The position numbers were made by a program, and so were the translations under genes. Of a stretch of DNA of 32,709 bases, positions 1 through 9,464 are shown piece after piece. Below the pieces are notes generated by a model. It was given only the letters and a program-made list of their open reading frames with translations, made no database searches and was not told the origin of the DNA. Position 1 is the first letter of the stretch; each line of letters starts with the position of its first letter. Source of the DNA: Fibrobacteria bacterium. Lineage in GTDB: Bacteria; Fibrobacterota; Fibrobacteria; UBA11236. The stretch lies in assembly GCA_021155885.1 (NCBI GenBank), contig JAJNBB010000026.1:1-32709 (forward strand), given 5' to 3'.

Positions 1-460
1 GGATGCCGAATTCCTCGAGGGCCGGGACGAAGTTCTTCCCTTCATGGCCCGGACGGCTCAGCTTGACGAGGGCGAAGCGCTCCAGCCAGCCAAGCTTTTT
101 CCATTGTTCCGCCGTGATGTTTTTGCCCAGCTCCCGGGCCTTGTCGGCGACTTGCGCGGGAACTTCCTGCGCGTCCCAGATGCGCTCGGGCGGCGTCATC
201 AAGGACGGGGCGGCGCCCGAGGACACGACCACCAGCCCGATCAGGAACAGGCCGAATTCATAGACTTCGCTGGCGGTGAGAAACGGCATGATCGCCAGGC
301 GCTCGCGGTAGCCCGGGTCGAGTTTCGACCACTCCGCCAGCTTGAGTTTCACGCCGGACATGTCCAGCTTGTAGCGCACGCACATGGGGATGCAGCGCTG
401 GCTCGCGACGAAGTCGGCCTCGAATTGAAAGTAACGGGCAGTGGTGGACGGAAAGCTCAT
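1..460 (-). CDS. Nitrate reductase-associated protein (Nitr_red_assoc-like), 3' end truncated by window edge
   Basis: Read by hand from the minus strand from ATG at 460: MSFPSTTARYFQFEADFVASQRCIPMCVRYKLDMSGVKLKLAEWSKL...ITAEQWKKLGWLERFALVKLSRPGHEGKNFVPALEEFGI. Resembles the short family commonly found next to assimilatory nitrate reductases. Not in the ORF track because it runs off the edge. Confidence 0.8.
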   Translation of the reverse strand, partial: MSFPSTTARYFQFEADFVASQRCIPMCVRYKLDMSGVKLKLAEWSKLDPGYRERLAIMPFLTASEVYEFGLFLIGLVVVSSGAAPSLMTPPERIWDAQEVPAQVADKARELGKNITAEQWKKLGWLERFALVKLSRPGHEGKNFVPALEEFGI

Positions 461-584
461 GCTCCGAAAAGGTAGAGAAAGGTGGGCGCCGGCAGGTGTA
501 TAAAAAAGCCCGTAAAGTCGTAAAATATCCCAGAGAATCCGGCAAATTCATGCGTGTGAAGTCCGGCGGAGCATTATGTTAAAT

Positions 585-604
585 GGGCGGGATTCGTCCC
601 GTTC
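585..604 (+). other. Hairpin with TTCG tetraloop in the 5' region of the 626 CDS
   Basis: CGGGA-TTCG-TCCCG (588-601), extendable to GGGCGGGA/TCCCGTTC with G-U pairs; about 22 nt upstream of the ATG. Confidence 0.4.
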
Positions 605-625
605 CCTGAGTTCACGGAGGCATAT

Positions 626-1597
626 ATGCGGGCATCGGCGCTATTGAAAACAATGGGTTTGGGCACGGGATGGGCGCTGCTGGCGGCGATGTCCACGGGC
701 GCGCAAACGGTGGATTCGTCCCTGAGCTTTTTCATCACGGGTTCCGCCGTCGGGCAGGGCGCGAACCTGGGCGGCCTGGCGGGCGCGGACGCGCACTGCC
801 AGAAGCTGGCGGATTCCGTGGGCGCCGGGGCGAAGACCTGGCGGGCCTACCTGAGTACGCAGGCCGTCGGAAACACCCCGGCCGTGAACGCGCGCGACCG
901 CATCGGCACCGGACCGTGGTTCAACGTCAACAAGGTTCAGATCGCGGCCAATCTCACCGAACTCCACGACACCAGCAACACCACGACCGTCAACTCCGCC
1001 AAGGGCCTGACGCATCGGGGCACGACGGTGGCCAGCAACCGTCACGATATCATGACCGGGTCGCGGTTCAACGGCATGGCGCCGGTCGCCGGTGCCGACA
1101 GCACCTGCTCGAACTGGACCAGCAGCACGGCCGGGCTGCCGGGACGCACGATCGTGGGGCATCATAACCGCCAGGGTATCAGCTCCAACATGATCCCGAA
1201 TTCGTGGAATCAGGCCCACGTGACCAGCGGTTGCTCCCAGGCCAACGTTGAGGCCGGAGGGGGTTCCGGATTCTTCTACTGCTTCGCCGTGGCCGGCGCC
1301 ACCGGCCTCAACGGCCAGGTTCCCGGCGGCGGACCCGAAGAAGAGGCGACGCCGTACTATCTGTCCGCGGGACGGGGCGGCCTCCGGGGCGAAGAGGTGG
1401 TCCTTCGCTTCACCCTCGACCGGGACACCAAGGTCGAGGTCAGCGCAATGGACATCCGGGGCCGCGAGCGCGCGGTGCTGTTGCGCGGGATGCGCGGGCC
1501 GGGAGAGCACGTGGTGCGCTGGAACGGCACCGATGCGAACGGCGAGGCGCTGCCCGCCGGGATGTACCGTATTTTGCTGCGCCGCGACGGCCGGTAA
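626..1597 (+). CDS. Secreted protein with lectin-like/DUF1554-like domain and FlgD-like C-terminal Ig-type tail
   Basis: RBS cggagg before ATG; signal peptide; GGLAGADAHCQKLAD...WRAYLST motif typical of DUF1554-like secreted proteins; C-terminal RWNGTDANGEALPAGMYRILL is FlgD-like. Confidence 0.75.
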   Translation: MRASALLKTMGLGTGWALLAAMSTGAQTVDSSLSFFITGSAVGQGANLGGLAGADAHCQKLADSVGAGAKTWRAYLSTQAVGNTPAVNARDRIGTGPWFNVNKVQIAANLTELHDTSNTTTVNSAKGLTHRGTTVASNRHDIMTGSRFNGMAPVAGADSTCSNWTSSTAGLPGRTIVGHHNRQGISSNMIPNSWNQAHVTSGCSQANVEAGGGSGFFYCFAVAGATGLNGQVPGGGPEEEATPYYLSAGRGGLRGEEVVLRFTLDRDTKVEVSAMDIRGRERAVLLRGMRGPGEHVVRWNGTDANGEALPAGMYRILLRRDGR

Positions 1598-1636
1598 GAC
1601 AAGCGCGGCGCGGGCGCTAGCCTCCGCCCAGGTTCC

Positions 1637-3811
1637 TCAGGAATCCTTTTCGATCCGCGCCGCGCAGTGCTTGTAGGAGGGCTGCCGGGAGTGCGGGTCG
1701 AACTCCGAGAGCGTCAGGGCGTTGACCCCGTCGTAGTGCATCGGCAGGAAAATGCGGCCGAGGCCGACGGTGGTGCCGATGAAGGCGCGGGCGCGCACCG
1801 CGCCGCGGCGCGTGCGGACGCGCACCCATTCCTCCGGCTTGATTCCCAGGCGCGCCGCGTCGGCGGCGTGCAGTTCCACGTAGCATTCGGCGGGATAAAG
1901 CTTGCGCAGCACGGCGGACTTCGCGGTGCGCGTGTTGGTGTGCCACTGCGCCGACGTGCCGCGCCCGGTCAGCAGGACCAGGGGGAATTCGGGGGACGCG
2001 GGTTCCGCGGGCGGGCGCACGGGATCGAAAAGGAGCTTGGCCCTGCCGTCGGGAGTGTAGAAGCGCCCGTCGGCGAACAGGCGTCGCTCCTGGGGTTCAT
2101 CGGCGCCGATGCCCCGGTAGGGCCACTGGATGCCGCCCTTTTCGTCGATATGCTGGTAATCGCGGATGCCCGAGAAGTCGCAAGGGCGGCCCGCGGATAG
2201 CCGCTTCATGACCTCGAACGCCTGCTCCGGCGACTCCATGTTCGCGAAGACGTCGGCGCAGCCCCAATACTCGGCGATCAGCCGGAAGATGTAGAAGTCC
2301 GCCAGCGCCTTGCCCGGCGCCTTGGAAACTTTTTTGAACAAGCCCAGGCGCCGCTCCGAGTTAATGAGGGTGCCTTCCTTCTCGCTCCAGCAGGCCGCGG
2401 GGAAGAACACGTCGGCCAGGCGGGCGGTGTCGGAGGTGGCGTACATGTCCTGCACCGCGAGGCATTCGAGGTTTTGCAGGGCCGCGCGCAGCTTGTCGCC
2501 GTCGGGCCAGGAATGCAGGGGGTTGGTGGCGATCACCCAGAGGCCCTTGATGCGGCCCTCGCAAACGCCCTCGATGATCTGGTCATAGGCCAGCGAGTTT
2601 TGCGCGGGAATGCGCGCGGGGTCGATTCCCAGCGCTTCCGCGACCTCGCGGCGGTGCCCGGCGTCGAGGAAGTCCCGCCCGCCCGCCAACGAGGTGGTGT
2701 TGCTGAAGATGCGCGAGCCCATGGCGTTCATCTGGCCCGTGATCGAATTCGCCCCGGTGCCGGGCCTGCCGATGTTGCCGGTGATCAGGGCCAGGTTGAT
2801 CAGCGCCTGCGCGGTGCGCACCGCCTCGTGGCTCTGGTTCACGCCCATGGTCCACCAGAAGCTGACGGCCTTGCCGTCATGGATCATGCCCGCCAGCTCC
2901 TCGATTTCCGCCGCCGAGATTCCCGTCGCCGCGGCGACCGAGGCGGGCGTGAAAGAAGCGACGTGGCGCGCGAAGCCCTCGTATCCGTTGACGTGCGCCT
3001 CAAGGAAGTCGCGGTCGATCCAGCCCTCGCGCACCAGCACGTGGGCGATGCCGTAGAGCAGGGGCAGGTCGGACTTGGGGGCGATGCCGTAATGCCGGGT
3101 CGCGGCCTGCGCCGTTTCGGTGAGGCGCGGGTCAATTACCAGGATTTTCGGATTGTTTTTATTCATCATCACGCGTTCCCACATGATGGGATGCGCGATG
3201 CAGGGATTGGCGCCCACGAACACGAGCACGTCGGAGAGCTCGAAATCCTTGTAGGTGAAGGGCGGGGCGTCGAAGCCGAACGACTGCTTGTAGGCCACGT
3301 GCGACGTGGCCATGCACTGCCGCGTGTTCGCGTCGCTGTGGATGCCGCCCATGCCGAATTTGAACAGCGACCCGAGCGCGAACATTTCCTCGGTGGGAAT
3401 TTGTCCCGTGCTGAGGAAGGCGACCGACTCCGGGCCGTGTTCGGCGATGATCCTTTTGAACTTCGCGGTGAACGCCTGCAGGGCCTCGTCCCATTCCACG
3501 GGTTTTTGCTTTCCGTCCTTGCGCAACAGCGGCAAGGTCGCGCGATCCGGCGACTTCAGGGGCGCCAGCGCCTCCCAGCCCTTGGGGCAGGCCATTCCCA
3601 GGTTCACGGGATAGCGCGTGTCCGCCGAGAGGTTGACCGCCTCGCCGTTCCGCATGTGAATGCGCAGCCCGCAGCCCGTGGAGCAATAACCGCAAACGAC
3701 GGTGGTGGTGGCGTCCGGTTCCAGTCTTTCGGGAACCTGGCCCAAGCCGAACCGGCCGGGAGCGCGCACGAGATTGCGCGTCAGGGGACCGGTGAACCGC
3801 CGGAGCGACAT
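1637..3811 (-). CDS. Assimilatory-type molybdopterin nitrate reductase catalytic subunit (NasA/NarB-like)
   Basis: N-terminal 4Fe-4S motif [10 protein letters not shown]...[10 protein letters not shown], molybdopterin oxidoreductase body ([33 protein letters not shown]), dinucleotide-binding C-terminus ([17 protein letters not shown]). No Tat signal. Start set at MSLRRFTGP (3811), not the upstream repeat-derived M. Confidence 0.9.
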   Translation of the reverse strand: MSLRRFTGPLTRNLVRAPGRFGLGQVPERLEPDATTTVVCGYCSTGCGLRIHMRNGEAVNLSADTRYPVNLGMACPKGWEALAPLKSPDRATLPLLRKDGKQKPVEWDEALQAFTAKFKRIIAEHGPESVAFLSTGQIPTEEMFALGSLFKFGMGGIHSDANTRQCMATSHVAYKQSFGFDAPPFTYKDFELSDVLVFVGANPCIAHPIMWERVMMNKNNPKILVIDPRLTETAQAATRHYGIAPKSDLPLLYGIAHVLVREGWIDRDFLEAHVNGYEGFARHVASFTPASVAAATGISAAEIEELAGMIHDGKAVSFWWTMGVNQSHEAVRTAQALINLALITGNIGRPGTGANSITGQMNAMGSRIFSNTTSLAGGRDFLDAGHRREVAEALGIDPARIPAQNSLAYDQIIEGVCEGRIKGLWVIATNPLHSWPDGDKLRAALQNLECLAVQDMYATSDTARLADVFFPAACWSEKEGTLINSERRLGLFKKVSKAPGKALADFYIFRLIAEYWGCADVFANMESPEQAFEVMKRLSAGRPCDFSGIRDYQHIDEKGGIQWPYRGIGADEPQERRLFADGRFYTPDGRAKLLFDPVRPPAEPASPEFPLVLLTGRGTSAQWHTNTRTAKSAVLRKLYPAECYVELHAADAARLGIKPEEWVRVRTRRGAVRARAFIGTTVGLGRIFLPMHYDGVNALTLSEFDPHSRQPSYKHCAARIEKDS

Positions 3812-3848
3812 TAGAACACCTCTACGGTGAGAATGCCGTGACGTTGTT

Positions 3849-3927
3849 GGTTGTTGGTTGTTGGCTGGAGCACAATACACCCTTCCCGGGAGGGAGCGTT
3901 TGTGTTTTTATCCAACAACCAACAACC
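3849..3927. repeat. Intergenic 16-bp perfect inverted repeat with 47-nt spacer
   Basis: GGTTGTTGGTTGTTGG (3849-3864) is the exact reverse complement of CCAACAACCAACAACC (3912-3927); spacer holds an imperfect inner palindrome CCTTCCCGGGAGGG. Flanked by TTCCAACCTCCAA-type sequence. Confidence 0.8.
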
Positions 3928-3965
3928 GGCAACTTCCAACCTCCAAAGGAACGATTCCATCAGCA

Positions 3966-5609
3966 TCAGGTCCTCCCCCCCGGCATGCGCGGCGCGACGC
4001 CGGTCGTGAAGAAGAGATAGCGCTCGGCGAGTTCGCCGGCGAGGATGAGGACGAAGATCGAGGCGCTCCACGCGAGCGTCATCGCGCCCGCGCCCCACGC
4101 CGCAGCCAAGAGCGGAAGGACGAGGCCCCCCGCGATTCCCGCGAGCAGGCGCAGGCGCCAGACAAGGCCGAGGGGCCCGCGCAGCAGCTGCACGGTTTTC
4201 CACAGCGGACCGAAATCTTCGTCTTCCGCATGGCGGAACACGCGCGTCTCGAGGTACAGCTTGGCCAGGAACAACAGGGGGATCGCGGCGAACAGGGCGC
4301 GGGACAATCCCGCGCCGGGCGCGGCCGCCGCCATCCAGGCGGGAATGCCGCCCAGCGCCGCGGTCAGGGAGAAGCGCCACAGCGTGAGGCGCGTGGCCCA
4401 CAGGGGCCGGGGCGTGTCGCGGTACACCATGGCCGAGGCGTAAATCGCCGCCGCGGCCGCGATCAGAATCGCGATCCGAATCGCGGTCGACAAGACGGTC
4501 GGAAGGGTGATGGAAAACAGAGCGGCCCCGGCCGCCGCGGCGCCGGCCGCGGTGGTCCCGGCCAGAGCCGAAAAGGCGATCACCTCGCGGCTGAGCCACG
4601 AGCGCCGCCATCCCAGGAAAGCCTTCCAGGCGAGAAGCGGGCGGCCGAGGTGAAAGAGGCTCAGGTTCAACGAAAAAAGCACCGCCGCGAAACCGAGGAT
4701 CTCGACCCGGGGCGCTGAAGACGCGCTTTCCGGCAAGACGAAGAACCGCAGCAGGGCTTCGGTGATCCAGTACCCGGCGGCGGCCTGCGAGGCCGTGAGC
4801 ATGAGGACAAGGGGCCAGTGGGCGTGCTCGGCGCGGACCTGGGCCGCGTTCACGGGCACGAGTCCCGGGGCCAGGCCGCGCGGGGACACGTAGCGCGTGG
4901 TCGGCAAGGTGATTGCGGCGTCGGGCGATCCCGGCAGGTTGAACGAGCCATCCGCGTCGCGGCGGATCGCTTCCAGGTCCACGATCGTGATGCGAATGGC
5001 CTGGGTGGGGCAGGCCTGCACGCAGGCCGGCGCCTCGCCCGCGCGCAGGCGGCCCACGCACATGTCGCACTTGCGCACGATGCCCTTCTTCTCATGGTAC
5101 TGGGGCACGTCGTAGGGGCACTTGAGAATGCAATACTGGCAGCCGATGCATTGGTCGTCGAGGTGGGTGACGATTCCCGTCACCGTATCCTTTTCATACG
5201 CCAGCACCGGGCAGCCTTGCAGGCAGCCGGGCTCGGCGCAGTGGTGGCAGGCGGTGGTGACGTGCTGCTGCACGGGCCGGGCCTTTGCTTCGTGGATCAG
5301 GCCGACCGCGCGCCAGGTCTCGCCGTCGTCCAGGCCGTTCAGGCTGTGGCACGCGGTGACGCAGGCCTTGCAGCCGCTGCAGCGGTCGAGGTCGACCTCG
5401 AAGCCGAACTGCTCGCCCGGAGCGGGTTCGCGCAGCGGCAGCAATTCCTTGTAATAAGCCGCCTGGTCGGGCAGGCCGGCGTCGTGCCGCGCCGAGAAGC
5501 GGTCCACGGCCGTGAGCGTGCGTTGCTCTTCCAGCAGCCGGTCGACCAGATCGGGCGCCGCGCCCATGAAGGACGCGAGCGAGGGAGCGTCGGAAGCCGG
5601 GGTGATCAT
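3966..5609 (-). CDS. Fused DmsB-like 4Fe-4S ferredoxin + DmsC-like membrane anchor (predicted quinol-oxidising partner of the nitrate reductase)
   Basis: Cys clusters CSGCKACVTAC, CHHCAEPGCLQGCP, CIGCQYCILKCPYDVP, CDMCVGRL...CVQACP, followed by a long hydrophobic multi-helix C-terminal half. Confidence 0.88.
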   Translation of the reverse strand: MITPASDAPSLASFMGAAPDLVDRLLEEQRTLTAVDRFSARHDAGLPDQAAYYKELLPLREPAPGEQFGFEVDLDRCSGCKACVTACHSLNGLDDGETWRAVGLIHEAKARPVQQHVTTACHHCAEPGCLQGCPVLAYEKDTVTGIVTHLDDQCIGCQYCILKCPYDVPQYHEKKGIVRKCDMCVGRLRAGEAPACVQACPTQAIRITIVDLEAIRRDADGSFNLPGSPDAAITLPTTRYVSPRGLAPGLVPVNAAQVRAEHAHWPLVLMLTASQAAAGYWITEALLRFFVLPESASSAPRVEILGFAAVLFSLNLSLFHLGRPLLAWKAFLGWRRSWLSREVIAFSALAGTTAAGAAAAGAALFSITLPTVLSTAIRIAILIAAAAAIYASAMVYRDTPRPLWATRLTLWRFSLTAALGGIPAWMAAAAPGAGLSRALFAAIPLLFLAKLYLETRVFRHAEDEDFGPLWKTVQLLRGPLGLVWRLRLLAGIAGGLVLPLLAAAWGAGAMTLAWSASIFVLILAGELAERYLFFTTGVAPRMPGGRT

Positions 5610-5785
5610 GGGAAGCAGCCTTGGCCGGAGGGCTTGAAGATAAGGGAGGCGGATTTCGGGTCGCGGATCGGTTTCGGCGCGCGCGAGGTGTCCTCGAAGA
5701 TCACGGTGGGCGCGATCGCCTCCGTTTTCTCTTCCCCCGCCGGAACGGCGGGCGCCAGCCCGGCCGGAACGGGGTCAGTAGACAT
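5606..5785 (-). CDS. Small conserved-context protein (~59 aa), translationally coupled to both neighbours
   Basis: MSTDPVPAGLAPAVPAGEEKTEAIAPTVIFEDTSRAPKPIRDPKSASLIFKPSGQGCFP; its ATG overlaps the flavoprotein stop (GATGTCTACTGACC) and its stop overlaps the DmsBC start (ATGA). Confidence 0.6.
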   Translation of the reverse strand: MSTDPVPAGLAPAVPAGEEKTEAIAPTVIFEDTSRAPKPIRDPKSASLIFKPSGQGCFP

Positions 5786-7610
5786 CGCGGCCATACCGTT
5801 TCTCCCGCTTCAGCTTCTCGACGTATTCCTTCGCCTCGTCCTCGCTGCGGCCGCCTTCCTGGACGATGATGCGGTGCAAGGCCGCATCGACGTCCTTGGC
5901 CATGCGCTTCGCGTCGCCGCACACGTAGAAATGCGCGCCCTCCTCGAGCCAGGCGAACAATTCCGCCGCGTTCTCCAGCATGCGGTCCTGCACGTAGACC
6001 TTTTCTTCCTGGTCGCGCGAGAAGGCCAAGTCCAGGCGCGTGAGGAAACCCTCGCGCTGCATGGCTTCCAATTCGGAGGCATACAGGTAGTCGAGCGACT
6101 TCTTCTGGTCCCCGAAGAACAGCCAGTTCTTGCCGGGGTCTCCGCACGCCCACCGCTCCTCGAGGAAGGCGCGGAAGGGGGCGATGCCCGTGCCGGGGCC
6201 CACCATGATGACCGGTGTTCCCGGCTTTTCCGGCACGCCGAAATGCGCGGCGGGCTGGATGAATACCGAGGCGGCCATACCCAGCGGGATGCGCTCGGCC
6301 AGGTAGGTCGAGGCCACGCCGCGGCGCAGGCGCCCGCCCAGTTGCTGGCGCACCACGCTGAGGCACAAATGCACCTCGCCCGGATGCGCCTTCGGCGAAG
6401 AGGCGATGGAATACAAGCGCGGGGTCAGGCGCGACAGCGCCGAAACCACCGCCTGCATGTCAGGGTGGGTCTTGAAGAAGTCGTCCAGCGTGTCGAGCAC
6501 GTCGTGGCTCGCGAGATAGGCCTGGGTTTCCGCGCTTTCGGGATCGGCGAGCAGGTCCTGAAGGCGCATGCGTTCGCCCGGATTGCGGGCGCTTTGCAGC
6601 AGGGCCTCGAGCAGCTTGGCGGAGGAGCGGTGCAGGCTCAGTTTCTCCAGCAGCGCCGAGCGCAAAGTGCTTTCCTCGCCCCAGGGCAGCACGATCTTTT
6701 CGCTGCCGCTGCAGTTGAGTCGCAGGATCAGGCGGTCGGCGAGATCGAAATCGTTCAGCGGGTAGACGCCGAGCGCATCGCCCGCCTTGTATTCGAGGCC
6801 GCTGCCCACCAGCGAGAACGCGAGGTGACGGGTGTCCTTCGCGGACTCGCGCGCGTTCAGCGGACGGTTCTCCAGCAGGGCCGCGGGGAAGGGGTTCTTC
6901 TTGTCGTAGCGCGATGCCGCGGCGGCTGACGGAGCGTGCCCGTTCACCGGCGCGGCGGGGGACGGCGCGCCCCCGGAGGCGGCGGGGCCAGCGGGAAGCT
7001 CGGCCTCGAGCAAGGTCCACACCGCGTCCATCCACTCGGCGGCCTTCGCCTCGAAATCGGTGTCGCACTCGCACAGGGGACGCAGGCGGCGGGCGCCCAG
7101 TTCGGCGAAGCGCGCGTCGAGGCTTTTTCCGCTTTGGCAGAAGCGGCGGTAGTTGCGGTCGCCGAGCCCCAGCACCGCGTAGGCGGTATTCGGCAGCGAC
7201 GGCGCCTTGTCGCTTTGCAGCCACTCCCAGAACGAAGCGGCGTTGTCGGGCATGTCGCCGTCGCCCCAGGTGCTGCAGGCCAGCAGGATGTATTTCTCCG
7301 CGGCGAAATCGATTTCGGAAAACCGGTCCATCGCCACGACGCGCGGGCTCAGGACGGGACCGCCGACGCGGGCCTGCAGCTTTTCAGCCAGCGCATGGGC
7401 CATGCCTTCGGTGTTTCCGCTTTGCGAGCCGTACAGGATCAGCAGAGGCGTTCCCGCGCGGGGAGCCGCCGCTTCCGCCGGAGGGGTCGGCGCGGAGGCT
7501 CCGGCGGAGACGCTGCTGATGCCGGCCAGGAAGCCGTTCAGCCAATAGCGCTGTTCGGCGGAGAAGGGCGCGCTTTCAGGGATGACCGGGGGATTGGCGG
7601 GCGCGTTCAT
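5775..7610 (-). CDS. CysJ-type NADPH-dependent diflavin reductase (sulfite/nitrite reductase flavoprotein subunit)
   Basis: Flavodoxin domain LLILYGSQSGNTEGMA, FAD-binding RLYSIASSPKAHPGEVHLCLSVV, NADPH-binding VGPGTGIAPFRAFLEER...GDAKRMAKDV...YGRDVY. ATG at 7610 overlaps the nirA stop (TGATG). Confidence 0.92.
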   Translation of the reverse strand: MNAPANPPVIPESAPFSAEQRYWLNGFLAGISSVSAGASAPTPPAEAAAPRAGTPLLILYGSQSGNTEGMAHALAEKLQARVGGPVLSPRVVAMDRFSEIDFAAEKYILLACSTWGDGDMPDNAASFWEWLQSDKAPSLPNTAYAVLGLGDRNYRRFCQSGKSLDARFAELGARRLRPLCECDTDFEAKAAEWMDAVWTLLEAELPAGPAASGGAPSPAAPVNGHAPSAAAASRYDKKNPFPAALLENRPLNARESAKDTRHLAFSLVGSGLEYKAGDALGVYPLNDFDLADRLILRLNCSGSEKIVLPWGEESTLRSALLEKLSLHRSSAKLLEALLQSARNPGERMRLQDLLADPESAETQAYLASHDVLDTLDDFFKTHPDMQAVVSALSRLTPRLYSIASSPKAHPGEVHLCLSVVRQQLGGRLRRGVASTYLAERIPLGMAASVFIQPAAHFGVPEKPGTPVIMVGPGTGIAPFRAFLEERWACGDPGKNWLFFGDQKKSLDYLYASELEAMQREGFLTRLDLAFSRDQEEKVYVQDRMLENAAELFAWLEEGAHFYVCGDAKRMAKDVDAALHRIIVQEGGRSEDEAKEYVEKLKREKRYGRDVY

Positions 7611-9439
7611 CAGGCGGTCCTCAACAGGGCGTGTTCGCTGGGAAGGCCGGCCAGGGCGAACAGGGATTCGATCTCCGCGTCGCTGTGGCGGCGCGTGAAG
7701 TCGGTGAAGGTTTCCGGTTCCTGGCGCTGGTCCTGATAGACGCGCAGCAGGCCCTCGACCGCGAAGGGGGCGTTCTCCGCGAGAACCTCGCGCAGCACCG
7801 GCACCGCGATGCGGGCCTGGTCCTGGAACCCGCCGCCCACGAAGACGTGGAACCCTCCGCGCACCTCGCCGTCCACCTCGACCGTCGTGGCCAGCAGGCC
7901 GATGTCGCCGATGAAGTGCTGCGCGCAGGAATGCGGGCAGCCGGTAATGTGGATGTTCACGGGCTTGTCGAGCGACAGCCGTCCGGCGGCGCGCGCTTCG
8001 CGCAGGTGGGCGTCGATGGCGATCGCGGTTTTCTTGGTGGGCGCCTGACCGAACTTGCAGCCCTCCGCGCCCGTGCAGGCCACCAAGCCGGCGGAAATCG
8101 GGTCTTCCTCCGTGTCGAGGCCGAGAGCGCGGAGCCCCTCGACGCAGGCGTCCGCCGCCTGGGCGGGCACGTCGGCGATCAAAAAGTTTTGCCAGACGGT
8201 GAGGCGGATCGAGCCGGAGCCGTGCTTCCGCGCCAGCGCGGCCACGCCGCGCAACTGTTCCCGCGACAGCCGGCCCGCGGGAACGCGCGCGCCGATCCAG
8301 CACAGGCCTGCCTGTTTCTGCGGACGCGTCCCGAGGTGAGCCAGGCGGTCAGACGCGGGGGCGAAGGCGCATTTCTCCAGCGGGAAGCGCGCGAGCGGCG
8401 CGGGCAAAAGCTTTTCGGTTTCGGCGAGGAAGGCCTCGAACCCCATGCGGTCGAGCACGTACTTCAGGCGCGAGCGGCCGCGGTTGCCCCGGTCGCCCTG
8501 GGCGATGAAGACCTTCACGATCGCGGCGGCGACGGCCACGCAATCGCCCGGGGCGATCAGCAGGCCGGTGTCGCGCGCGAAGTCCTTGTGGCCGGTGATG
8601 CCGCCGAGCGCCACGCGGAAATAGAGGCCCGCGGGAACTTCCGCGGTCGCCTGGCCGGCGTCGATGCGCACCGCGCGGAATCCGATGTCGTTGGTGTCTT
8701 CCAGCGCCGAGATCGAGCTTCCGCCGTCGAAGGCGATGTTGAACTTGCGCGGCAGCCCGTAGAACTCGCGGTTGTTCAGGATATGATGGTGCATCTTCCG
8801 GCACAGGGGCAGCACGTCGATCAGTTCATCGGGATCGATGCCCGCCGTGGGGTTGCCGGTGACGTTGCGGATGTTGTCGGCCCCGGAGCCGCGCGGGACG
8901 ATGCCCGCGTCGTGCAGGTCGATCAGCAAGCTTTCCATGTGGCGCGCGGGGATCTCGCGGATCTGCAGGTTCGCGCGGGTGGTGATGTCGGCGTAGCCTC
9001 CCCCGAACCGTTCGGCGCAATCGGCCACCGTCTCCAGTTGCGCCGCCGTCACCGCCCCCCCGGGGAAGCGCAGCCGGCACATCATCGATTCCTGGGCCGG
9101 GGATACGTTGAACAAACCGTGGAACTTGAAGCGGAACATGTCGGCTTCGGTGGGGAGAACGTCCTGCGCCGAAAGTTCTCCGATGCGGCTCCACGCCTCG
9201 AGCGGGTTGCCCTCGAACTTGATGCGCTCTTCCTTCGAAAGGCGCTTGCCTCCGGCGAGCCAGGCCTGCTGCGCCTTATAACCCGGGGATTCTTTTTCGG
9301 AATAGGGGGCGGGGGCGGTTTCGGCCGCACCGGCCGACGCGCCAAGCGCGGCGCCCCGCAAATACCCTTCGAGGTATTCTTTTTGGACGGAGGAAAACCC
9401 CCCGGATCCTTGGACGGAATCGGACGCACTCTGAGCCAT
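7610..9439 (-). CDS. nirA: Siroheme/4Fe-4S nitrite (or sulfite) reductase, NirA-type
   Basis: ACTGAEGCKFGQAPTKKTA and TGCPHSCAQHFIGDIGL siroheme/4Fe-4S motifs; ferrodoxin half-domains; nitrate-assimilation context. Start set at MAQSASDSVQ (9439). Confidence 0.9.
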   Translation of the reverse strand: MAQSASDSVQGSGGFSSVQKEYLEGYLRGAALGASAGAAETAPAPYSEKESPGYKAQQAWLAGGKRLSKEERIKFEGNPLEAWSRIGELSAQDVLPTEADMFRFKFHGLFNVSPAQESMMCRLRFPGGAVTAAQLETVADCAERFGGGYADITTRANLQIREIPARHMESLLIDLHDAGIVPRGSGADNIRNVTGNPTAGIDPDELIDVLPLCRKMHHHILNNREFYGLPRKFNIAFDGGSSISALEDTNDIGFRAVRIDAGQATAEVPAGLYFRVALGGITGHKDFARDTGLLIAPGDCVAVAAAIVKVFIAQGDRGNRGRSRLKYVLDRMGFEAFLAETEKLLPAPLARFPLEKCAFAPASDRLAHLGTRPQKQAGLCWIGARVPAGRLSREQLRGVAALARKHGSGSIRLTVWQNFLIADVPAQAADACVEGLRALGLDTEEDPISAGLVACTGAEGCKFGQAPTKKTAIAIDAHLREARAAGRLSLDKPVNIHITGCPHSCAQHFIGDIGLLATTVEVDGEVRGGFHVFVGGGFQDQARIAVPVLREVLAENAPFAVEGLLRVYQDQRQEPETFTDFTRRHSDAEIESLFALAGLPSEHALLRTA

Positions 9440-9464
9440 TGGTATCCCCGTTGTACAGGTGTTT

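Noticed and set aside
4818-6929. 703-aa plus-strand ORF
   Set aside because: Antisense to the DmsBC-like and flavoprotein genes with clear family motifs; no domain of its own.
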